The notes under the pieces were generated by a model, which did not search any database, had not been told where the DNA came from, and worked only from the letters and a program-made list of their open reading frames with translations. The position numbers were made by a program, and so were the translations under genes. Of a stretch of 64,000 bases of DNA, positions 55,166 through 64,000 are shown piece by piece. Positions within the stretch are counted from its first letter, which is position 1; the number at the start of each line of letters is the position of its first letter. This DNA comes from Siphonodentalium dalli (taxonomy: Eukaryota; Mollusca; Scaphopoda; Gadilida; Siphonodentaliidae): NCBI GenBank assembly GCA_032622095.1, contig CP136069.1, positions 158,461,043 through 158,525,042 of the forward strand, written 5' to 3'.

Positions 55166-55634
55166 TTATTATATACTAAACAAATTAGCTGCGCTTAATC
55201 ATTAGAACAAATTAGAAATATAATGTTATTGTTTTGATCGATATATATAATGACTTGGTTTGGTCGATCAGCTGTTCTGTGGCCGGTTCACTGCGATCTT
55301 CTGTAAATATATGCGTGCATACAAAACAAAAGTCCCCGGTGACCCCGCCAGAATGAAGAGAAACCATTCGAAATATTCATCAATTATGAACAATTACCTC
55401 GAACAAAGCAATGGAATTGCTTATCTTCAATAAATGATTTTATTATTATCAAGCATAATGAACAATTAACAACACAAAAGGTTCGTGCCATTTGGAAATA
55501 CCAAAATACCAATTACTGATAATACTTCCGCTTCGCAGTTTGGAATGTAAAAATCAACACAGTTTTATTCAATTTCACTGGCTGTCTATTCTCCTGATTC
55601 GCCGGTATTTCACCCTTGGACTAGACTCGGTGTC
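55166..55634. other. No recognised feature
   Basis: AT-rich sequence downstream of the Crypton-type pseudogene; no terminal structure for that element was found here. Confidence 0.4.
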
Positions 55635-57243
55635 TTATGTGGTGTGAGGCTTCGGTGAGCAGCTGTGAAAGTGCATGTACACCGATCCACTGAATGTTGC
55701 GTTTGAGAAAATGGATTTCAAACTTTGCATCGCACTTGATGAACTCACAACTCCAGGTGAACCAATAAGGTCATTATTCGATACAGTAACTGTCGATTTC
55801 GAAACAGTTACATTTGTCGGTGATGATGTTGAAATAGTGTCAGAACTTGGTACAGGTGCAGGTGCGGTTTCCAATACTGGTGAAAGCTGGACTACAGGTT
55901 GTGCAGCTGGGAGTACTGTCTCTGACTCTGTGACTTATTTACAGCAGTATTTGATAAAATTGAAGGAATATGTTTTGTTTGGACAGCATTCATTTTGGAG
56001 TAGTTCAACAAACTGTTTACATTCTTGTGTCCTGACACTTGGATTATCTGATGCGGTGGTACATGTTCATCGTTAAGTGAGTGGATCAGCAGTTTTCGAA
56101 CACTGTAGTTGGTAAGTCGCTTATCCGTTGTGAGGCCTGAGTCTACACACGTGCCCTGCACAATTCTATTTAAAGAATTAATGCCGAATGCATTGCGCTT
56201 ATACCAAGGCTTGCCTTTATTCCAGCCCTGGTACTTGACAGCGAGGAAGAACGGGCTATCTGGATCTTTTTCCTCTTCTGGTCACTTCTCGCTGAACAAT
56301 CGATATTATTTAACCGGGTCTCTCTCTGTGTTGTCGACCGAATATGCCCTTGGTTTAATTCTTCTGATGTCTCGTGGATTTTCACCGGTTCTTGTCTTTG
56401 TTTGTCGCTTCTGTGTGTAGATGATATATTCCTGTCCATAATCATCTTCTTGCAGACTGGTGTCGCCCCATTTCAAAGAATGAGTTTCCTCCCCTGTTAT
56501 CATTCCGAAGTACAAAACACAAGTCCACCACATAGAATTTTGTAACGACTTTGGGTTATATGGTCCAAGAACTTGCGCCCCATAAAATCGCTCAACATCA
56601 TCTTGTGTAATCGGATCTGCTTCAAATGGCTTATTGCCCTTTCCTATAGACTTCAGTTGTTTCTGTTTGCTTTTCAGAGTTTCACGACATGATTCAAACT
56701 GATTATTACTTATGAGGGAAACTGGATATGATCGCATCCTGAGGTATCGATCAAGTGAGGACATGAACGCTCGAAGAGACATTGGCTCATACTCAGTTCC
56801 ATCTTTTTTTCTCACAGATAGGAGGAAACTTGATATATGCCCACATAGAACATTTAGGGAATGAACTCGGGCTGCCTCTGTTCATCTTTACTCAGCATAA
56901 ATGTTCTAAAGAGTTTAATATCATATTAAGTTTTTTTAACAGTATTTTTATTTCTTTGTTGGTCATTGAATTGAAATACTTCCTCATCAGTTACATTTGT
57001 AAATCTGGAACTTACAGTGGAAGTTGAAGGCAATGGCAATATTGGCAATGCAGCTGAGTCTGAGGCTGAATTCAGTAGTGAGCTTGAAGTGGAAGTTGAA
57101 GCTGCAGGAACCTGCTGGTCAAATATAGAGTCACTATTCCGAACACAAACTTGTGGGTCTTTATCATTATATTTAGCTAATTTTTCCAGTAAAGAGTCCC
57201 AAAACACACCGCCTTCTCCGTCGATTTCAAATCCGTCTTCCAT
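55635..57243 (-). pseudogene. Crypton-type tyrosine recombinase relic (DUF3504/ZMYM-KCTD1-like family)
   Basis: On the minus strand one broken protein can be followed end to end. An ATG at 57,243 starts an acidic, Ser-rich head that ends in FTNVTDEEVFQFNDQQRNKN (about 105 residues). DIKLFRTFMLSKDEQRQPEF follows after an in-frame stop near 56,926. A stop and frameshift near 56,855 lead to a 169-residue segment with RKKDGTEYEPMSLRAFMSSL and LGPYNPKSLQNSMWW (56,815-56,309). After stops at 56,306 and 56,282 the same frame continues to the catalytic end: TNYSVRKLLIHSL (Arg), SGHKNVNSLLNYS (His and Tyr). A last frameshift near 55,885 leads to the family's usual closing motif, IFSNATFSGSVYMHF. Such enzymes cut and join DNA through a Tyr; domesticated relatives are regulators. 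The first catalytic Arg appears replaced (MITGEETHSLKW). It is an inactive copy; the family call is firm. Confidence 0.92.
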
Positions 57244-57420
57244 ATTTTACTTGACGAATGACGTTGCTAATGTAGACAGGCGTATGTGATGCAGTTAAGG
57301 GGGAAATACTCTAATACCACGCTCAAAGGTGCAAATAGTCCGTATCGCTTCAGGCGTATGCATATCAATTCCAAATTTAACGGCATTACAATTGATTCGC
57401 CCCGATTGGAGCAAGCGTTT
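57244..57420. other. Upstream flank of the Crypton-type relic
   Basis: No recognisable promoter or terminal repeat is visible; Cryptons lack terminal inverted repeats, so the element's true 5' limit cannot be seen. Confidence 0.35.
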
Positions 57421-57483
57421 AATATAAGGAAGCTAGCGTGTAATATAAGGAAGCTACCATGTAATATAAGGAATCTACAGTGG
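57421..57483 (+). repeat. 21-bp tandem repeat, 3 units
   Basis: AATATAAGGAAGCTA-type units start at 57,421, 57,442 and 57,463. Confidence 0.92.
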
Positions 57484-57914
57484 AATGTAACGTTGGCTGA
57501 CAGTTGGGCGCTCGACTAGCGAAATATAGCTTTTTACTGGAACAAGAAATCAATAGAATTTGATAGGGAAGCATATAATAAATATTTTTTTATTACATTA
57601 CAGTTAATTTTGGGGCAATATCCGCAAATCTCTGGAATGTTAAAATGACTTTTATCATTTTACTTACAAACTAATTTAATAGTTTAACAGTTCAGGTTCA
57701 GTATATAGTTCAACACATCATAAATATGACACATTATAAACAATTAATATTCTACAGTTACATATCAGTTTTGTCTTAATGTAGTAGTGTACATTATATC
57801 AAATTGATCCATGATATTTAATTTTTTGAGATCCGGAATATAGAACTATTGTATTAATTATTCCATCAGTGATTATGAGGTTGAAATATATCTGAAGAAC
57901 AAGTACTAGTTTAG
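57484..57914. other. No recognised feature
   Basis: AT-rich sequence between the short tandem repeat and repeat D. Confidence 0.4.
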
Positions 57915-58250
57915 GGGTCGATACTATGAACTTTTTACAAATTGTTAAATTGTACTAATTTGTTATTACTAACTATTTAACGACAAAGCTTCCTGGTAGT
58001 GCTGGGGAATAATTGTGAAAACCAAAAGTGGTCTGTAAACGGAATATTACCCAGAATACCTTAATATGAATGATAATGCATGTGCAACAGATGGCGAATG
58101 CCATATAATGGGGTCTGGAATCACAGCACTTGGTGAGAAGTTTGTGTTAAAAATTAGCGATTAGCGCCTGTACTATAAAAACGTGTAACTTAGTTTGTTG
58201 GTAACTTTTGCTTACAAATGTCATTGAGAAGTTACCAATTGAAAGAGGTC
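57915..58250 (+). repeat. Dispersed repeat D, copy 2
   Basis: Begins GGGGTCGATACTATGAAC, then TTTTACAAATTGTTAAATTG. It later has GGGTCTGGAATCACAG, GAGAAGTTTGTGTTA, GCGCCTGTACTATAAAAACG and GGTAACTTTTGCTTA, in the order seen at 27,372-27,655. Confidence 0.65.
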
Positions 58251-59011
58251 CGACATATAGAACGATGGTAGTTATTATTCCTCCTCTTGTGATCGTTGTG
58301 TAGAGATATATCTGAAGTGTAAGTACCTATTCTGGATGTATATCTCAGCAATTGTCATCAAGATATTTTTTTTAAATATTGTAGAGATCTCATATAATGG
58401 TTCTCCTAACTTCTCCAGCTTCCACCAATGCATTATTTGCTTCAATCGATATTCCATACATTCCTTTAAATTAAATATATTAAACTACAACTAATTTTAG
58501 GGCATTAGGGCATTTATTTACAACAGTCATGAAATTTATGAACAAAAATCTGAAAATATTTAAGAAATGTAGTGAACATTTTGAGAAAAAAAACTACGGA
58601 AATAGCAAATATGAAAATATAAAATGAATATGAAAATCGAATATGTTTCAATATTTTTACAAATTTGATTTCCACCCATCCCTATATGTAGCTGTACACA
58701 TATTATTTAGTTGTAGGGGCTGCAAATACAAAACATGTAATCCGGGGGACATAGCTGCGATCCCATGTCGCCTGTGTCGAATGTGGCATTGCTTGTTTGA
58801 TAATTTCATTATCTTCAAAAGCTATGACAGATGAAATAAAGTTAGATATTTAGTTGTGTAAGCTGACCAACTCCATGTGTTACCTGTGGGGAATAGCCTG
58901 ATTTTTCTCTACTGAATTATGTCATCTGCGCTTGCAAGACAATATATTGAAATTGCTACGGTAACTTTTCTATATTTCAACTCATTCTTTGTTCTACTGT
59001 ATCGCTATTGG
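58251..59011. other. No recognised feature
   Basis: AT-rich sequence with short frames only, up to the left edge of the foldback element. Confidence 0.4.
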
Positions 59012-60112
59012 GTAGTCTCAAATTTTAGGGTCAACCTAGACAAAATTCGGACTAAGTTGGTTTTTATACCATATCCAAAATCTGCTAAAATCCGCTTTGA
59101 GCATTTTTTGTAATTCAAGATGGCGTCCAAGATGGCTGCCATTTCCATATAAGTCAGTTTGATGCAATTTCTGTGAGAACATCTTGTCATATGTATACAC
59201 ATGTATATATTTTTGTGAAGCTAAGACATAACGCCACCTTTATGTGTCAAAATTGGAACTCCCCGTCCTATATGGCCGCCAAAATGGCGACCGGAAGTGA
59301 ACATTTTACGTTTTTTAATAATATCTTTAAGATAAGTTTCTGTGGTTTGGAACTGGTTGAGAATTGTGACTTTATTTTGTATTTAGCATGTTAACTGACC
59401 ATTGGAGCAACGAAATATGCTGATCGTTGGGTCCACACCCTTCCGATCACTCAACAATTCCATATTACAAAACGCAGTATAACATTCCACAAAAGATTCC
59501 CAAAATATAGAAAATGGTAATTATTATCCCAGCGTGCCATGCAACCGCTTACAAGTTGTGGTGATTCACACAATTGACTATTCTGTCTTATATACATTGA
59601 ATTCCAACATTTCTTATGCACATTGATTAATTTTTACTATTTACTATTCTGAAATTACCAGAATTATGGGATTTTTCTATCACAAACAGCATCAAACTCG
59701 GCAAAAAATAACTTTTCAAGTTTGGACCATTTTTTAAAAAGTAAAATGGAACTATCTTTGGTATCAAAGGTTCTTTTTATTTTGATATCCATTAAATGTG
59801 TCATAGTGTGGTGTTTTCGACAATATTACTCAAGATTATTCTCTGCTGTTCCGAAATGGTGGCAAATTGTAACTCACTTGATTATTAAACATGCTACTTA
59901 TCAACTGACAATTAAATCTTATATTCTGGTTGTCCCAGCACCTTATGAAGCACGACAAATTCATTTTAAGTGATGCAGTATGGGTTTTGCCGAACACCTC
60001 TTTTGGGATTATGTCCATGTTTTTAACGGAAACGGACAGAACGTTGAAACTGAATTGAAAGGGATCATATTATGTGGCTACTCTGGCCCACAAGCATCAA
60101 TATTTATTAACT
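59012..60112 (+). repeat. Left arm of foldback element Q
   Basis: About 1.1 kb. Relative to the right arm it lacks about 30 bases near 59,080 and about 150 bases near 59,850. Motifs ATGGCGTCCAAGATGGCTGC (59,120) and ATGGCCGCCAAAATGGCGAC (59,271) are spaced like those in 4340-5480. Confidence 0.85.
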
Positions 60113-60219
60113 ATTTTGTCAGGAAAACCGTTTTCATCAAATTGCATATAAGACGCAATTAATGTGGAGAACACTCTGATATTACCTCTATCGATTAACA
60201 TATCCTTGAGTTATTGTGG

Positions 60220-61840
60220 AAAGCTATAGTCACCCAAAGGTGCACCAGTACAAATCACACATGAGCATGCACTCCATATATACATTGACACCACATAAAT
60301 GGCCATGTGCCACTCGATGTATAGGCATACACCTCACACATTACCATACAGCCACACTTGTGTTTACCCATACACCAACGCATGGCCCTATAACCGTGAA
60401 TAACCATGCAAACACACCATGTATACTCCTACACCTCACACGATCTGTATACATATTCACTACATACATGAACACAAAGTAACCTCTTGTATAACTATTC
60501 GCCTCACCATAGGCCATACAGTCGTCACTCCATGTATATGTATTTGCCATTTGCATAGCTATATAGCCACTAAAGATATACATATAAACGCCACCGATGA
60601 CCATACAGTCACTCCTGGTATACCTGTTCGCTACATCCATGATCATACATCACTTCTTGTATACCTATTTGCCTAACCAGTGGTCATACAGTCTCACTCC
60701 CTGTATATATTTATATACATATTTGCGACACCCGTGGCCATATAGCCACTCAAGATATACATATACACCCAACTCAAAACCATAGAGTCACTCCAGGTAT
60801 ATACATATAGATCTCACCAATGGCCTTACAGCCCTTCTAGATATATCAATGTCCCGTACCGCGCACACGGACATTCATACACTCCAGACTTGCATATACA
60901 ACTGGCCCATGACTATTCAGCCTCTCGCTGTATACGCATAAACCACATTCGTGATCATAGTAACTCCTTGTATATCAATTCACCCCACCATTAATGTTGC
61001 CATACTGTCAATCCCTATATACAAATTGGCCGTGCCATGGCATATAGTCACTCATGATATACATATACACCTCACCCTCGACCACAGCGTCACTCCAGGT
61101 GTTTATATATACCTCAGCAATGGCCATACAGCCCATCTAGATATACCAATACCCCGCACACACGGCCATTCGTACACTTCAGACTTGCATATACAGCTCA
61201 ACCGTGACAATTCAGCCACTCGCTGTATACTTAAACACCGTCTCCATGAGCATTCAGCTATTCACTGTATGCTTGTACACACCACCAATGGCAATACAAT
61301 AGGCCATACATATAAACATATACATCCCACCCATCACTATGAGGTCACTCTCTATATACACTAGCCGCCAGTGGCCATCAAAGTGTACTACATGTATGCA
61401 TATATATTGTACATTTCAACAATGACCGTGCTGTCATTCCATGTACACATATACACATTGCCCATAACCATACAACCACACCATATTTATACATACACCC
61501 ATCCATTACCATACATCCAACATATGTATACATATACACCCACCCATGACAATACAGCCACCCAATGTACACATGTACAGCCCACCCCTGACCACACAGT
61601 CACTCCATATATACATACAGGACAGTGTAGCTGCTCTCGTTATGCCCATACACCACTTCAATGACCAGACAGCCACTCACTGTAAACATGTTCACCTCAC
61701 ACTTCACCATATATGCATCTCACCATGGACACCCCATCCATGACCACATAGTCACACATTGTATAACTATTCACATCATTCATGAATACAATAGCTACAT
61801 GTATACCTACTCACCTCGCCTATGACCATACAGCCAACAG
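60220..61840 (+). repeat. Minisatellite of ~43-bp units with 301-bp higher-order period
   Basis: Phrases of the form GGCCATACAGTCACTCC followed by TGTATACATATACACCTCAC recur about every 43 bases. Distinct variants repeat together 301 bases apart: CACTCCAGGT at 60,790 and 61,091, CTAGATATA at 60,837 and 61,138, and the block with CACACGGNCATTC and CAGACTTGCATATACA at about 60,865 and 61,165. So seven variant units have duplicated as a block. ORFs over the array repeat His-, Thr- and Tyr-rich words and are not credible genes. Confidence 0.85.
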
Positions 61841-61857
61841 ACATACACTCTGTATTA

Positions 61858-63165
61858 AGTTGATTAATGTTGACGCTAATGGGCCAGAATAGCCACATAA
61901 TAAGATCACTCTCAGTTCCGTTTCAACGTTCTGTCCATTTCCTTTCAAAAACAAGGAAATTTTTGGCAAAATCCATATTGCATTCCTCAAAATGAATTTG
62001 TCATGCCTCGTAGAGTACCGGGACAACCAGAATAGAACATTTAGCTGATTAAGTAGCATGTGAGTCACAATTGAGTATGCATACATATACACCACGTATA
62101 TACACATATGTATATTTATATAATAATGTTTACCAAATTGGGTTGCCATTTTGGAAGCCATCTTGAGTAATTTTGTCTAAAACACCTCAGTGTGACACAT
62201 TATGTAACACATATCAAAACAATAAACATCTTTGTTACCAAACATAGTTCCATTTTACTTTTAAACAATGGCTCAAACCGGAACAGCGATTTTTTGCCGA
62301 TTTTAATTTCAGGTTTGTGACAGAACATTCCGAATAATTCTGGCAATTTCAGTGGTTGAAATAGTAACAAATACCCAAGGTGCATCAGACATGTTAGTAG
62401 TCAAGTTATATAAGACATAATTGTCAATTGTTTGCATCACCACAACTTGTAAGCGGTTGCATGGCACGCTGGGATAACAATTAACATTTTCCATATTTTG
62501 GCGGCCATTTTGACAGCCATTTTGAGTCAAAGTGACAATTTTGGTACCATTGAGTTCGAATATCAATAAGATATAGAATGCATCACTTACATTACACAGT
62601 TCTTCCAACTTCTTGATGAAATATGACTAGAAACCCAATGGGGATCTTTTCTAAAATGTTATACCGCGTTTTGTAAAATCGAATTTTTGAGTGATCGGAA
62701 GGGTGTGGACCCCACGAATAGCATATTTCATTGCTCCAATTGTCAGTTAACATGCTAAATACAAAAAAAGTCACAATTCTCAACCAGTTCCAAACCACAG
62801 AAACTTATCTTAAAAGATATTAGTAAAAAAAACTTTAAAATTCCACTTCTGGTCGCCATTTTGGCGGCCATCATGGACGGGGAGTTCCAATTTTGGCACA
62901 TAAAGGTGGCGTTATGTCTTAGCTTCACAAAAATGTATACATGTGTGTACATATGACAATATGTTCTCACTATAATTGCTTCAAGCTGACTTATATGAAA
63001 ATGGCAGCCATCTTGGACGCCATCTTGAATTTCAAAAAATGCTCAAAGCGGATTTTAGCGGATTTTGGATATGTTATAGAGGATACATTCTTCTTCAAAA
63101 TGGTATACAAACCAACTTAGTCCAATTTTTTTCTAGGTCAAACCTTTTATCGACCAGACTATAGA
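61858..63165 (-). repeat. Right arm of foldback element Q
   Basis: About 1.3 kb, the reverse complement of the left arm. It includes an extra segment near 62,050-62,180 with TA-rich sequence (ATACATATGTGTATATACGT) and another TTGCCATTTTGGAAGCCATC motif pair. Confidence 0.85.
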
Positions 63166-64000
63166 AGAAGATAATTTAGTGACTCGTGTGGTCACGGTCT
63201 GCTTGTGGGTGAAAATTGTCAATGTAAGTATAAAAAGTTTAGTACGAGTGTTATGTTTATCTGCAAACCAAGGGGACATAAGGCGTTCGGTGAATAATGA
63301 TACGAACACACCAAAGACATTTGTTTACGCCGAGAATTCCTGTCTAAAATAAAACAAATATTCATGGGGTCTTTGCCGAAAACAATATTAAACAGTATGC
63401 CTCCCAAGTTGGCTAAAATTGCTGGAAAATATGTACTGCTACCATGTGTTCAATGCAAATTCCCACTGCTTCCAATGATACACCATCAACCAGTCATTTT
63501 TGCACAAGACACATAAGAAACCACCACCTGTGCGATAATCAAATAATTGTAAACATTTCCAAACTGCAATTGCGAAACTGCTCATGTGCGACTAATGGTC
63601 ACAATATTAAAGATAAGCAGTCCGATTTGACACAAAATTTGTTAAATTTTAATTTTCAGGTAAATCGATATTTTAAACTTCTTGCAATTTCCATAATTCG
63701 TGTTGCACAGGCATCACTAATACCGACACAGCACCCAACATACTCAGTATCACGTTGAAAACAGTACCAAAGAACATAATTGGTTACCCACCTTTTTATC
63801 TATCTTTTTTTCGAGTGGGGGGGGGGGCAAAAATATGACATGGTAAAATATAAGAGCTGTGGTATCACTGTGATGTGTTAAAAAGTATGTAGAGTATGCT
63901 TATCAATATGCCATGTATTTATTTCATCAACTTCTTTTGATTTGCAATACCTGATAAAAGTGACTATGTGTAATTTGATGTATAAAGATTACCAGTCATA
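63166..64000. other. No recognised feature
   Basis: Unassigned sequence to the window end. A 104-codon plus-strand frame (63,444-63,758) has no motif that I recognise. A G-rich run lies at about 63,817-63,827. Confidence 0.4.

Larger units (their letters stand above)
59012..63165. mobile_element. 4.1-kb foldback element Q: long inverted arms around a minisatellite
   Basis: The left arm (59,012-60,112) and right arm (61,858-63,165) are inverted relative to each other over their whole length. They share the outer blocks GACCTAG and GACTAAGTTGGTTT, a central series with paired ATGGCGGCC motifs, and inner blocks GGACAGAACGTTGAAAC and TTATGTGGCTA(C/T)TCTGGCCCA. Between them lies about 1.7 kb of tandem minisatellite. 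No transposase-like ORF is visible. The structure is that of foldback transposons, which have long internally repetitive inverted termini and may carry unrelated centres. A single arm at 46.47 kb and an older one at 4.34 kb show the arms also exist alone. Confidence 0.88.

Noticed and set aside
60216..61743. Chain of His/Thr/Tyr-rich ORFs on the plus strand
   Set aside because: The frames overlap in several phases over a tandem minisatellite, with no initiation or splice logic.

Overview
The window looks like intergenic, repeat-dominated DNA from a eukaryote, most likely a marine invertebrate. A mollusc or another lophotrochozoan is my guess, but nothing here fixes the phylum. The reasons are AT-rich sequence, long (TA)n and (GT)n tracts, tRNA-derived SINEs, dead non-LTR retrotransposons, a hAT element with an exact target duplication, a Crypton-type recombinase relic with typical metazoan gene-family motifs, splice signals, and many terminal-inverted-repeat and hairpin elements. 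There are no operons, no bacterial-style gene packing and no convincing intact host gene. The only host-like coding piece is one possible C-type-lectin exon near 7.2-7.4 kb on the minus strand.

Layout. 0-5.5 kb: a 1.6 kb element with 60-bp inverted ends set inside TA microsatellites and carrying a 131-bp-period array, then an array of ATGGCGGCC-bearing repeats. 6-16 kb: two dead LINE fragments (6.3 and 13.3-14.7 kb), the lectin-like exon, a long palindrome near 11.9 kb and several small inverted-repeat elements. 16-33 kb: mostly unrecognised AT-rich sequence with a hairpin at 19 kb, retroposon tails, a 541-bp element of AATATCGC-type repeats at 28.5 kb and a SINE at 29.95 kb. 33-44 kb: a palindromic minisatellite, a cluster of one inverted-repeat family (about eight pieces from 35.8 to 52.5 kb), an internally deleted hAT transposon (37,504-39,438), a retroposon inserted into one family member with a 14-bp duplication (39,928-41,161), and a 53-bp tandem array between two nearly identical 98-bp direct repeats. 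43.7-50.8 kb: two related elements of about 2.1 kb with inverted ends, each carrying a SINE, and between them a solo arm of a larger foldback family. 55.6-57.2 kb: the Crypton-type tyrosine recombinase pseudogene. 59.0-63.2 kb: a 4.1 kb foldback element whose 1.1-1.3 kb inverted arms enclose a 1.6 kb minisatellite with a 301-bp higher-order period.

The genes do not form a pathway. The layers record successive insertions: the hAT sits in an older retroposon 3' end, the retroposon sits in an inverted-repeat element, SINEs and a hairpin sit in larger TIR elements, and a family member abuts a foldback arm. The most unusual items are the 4.1 kb foldback with its solo arms, the multi-copy nested inverted-repeat family, the 131-bp array with paired TCAAGGTCA sites, and the palindromic minisatellite that changes orientation at 33.68 kb. 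All boundaries were read by eye and should be taken as accurate to a few bases for exact terminal repeats and to tens of bases elsewhere.
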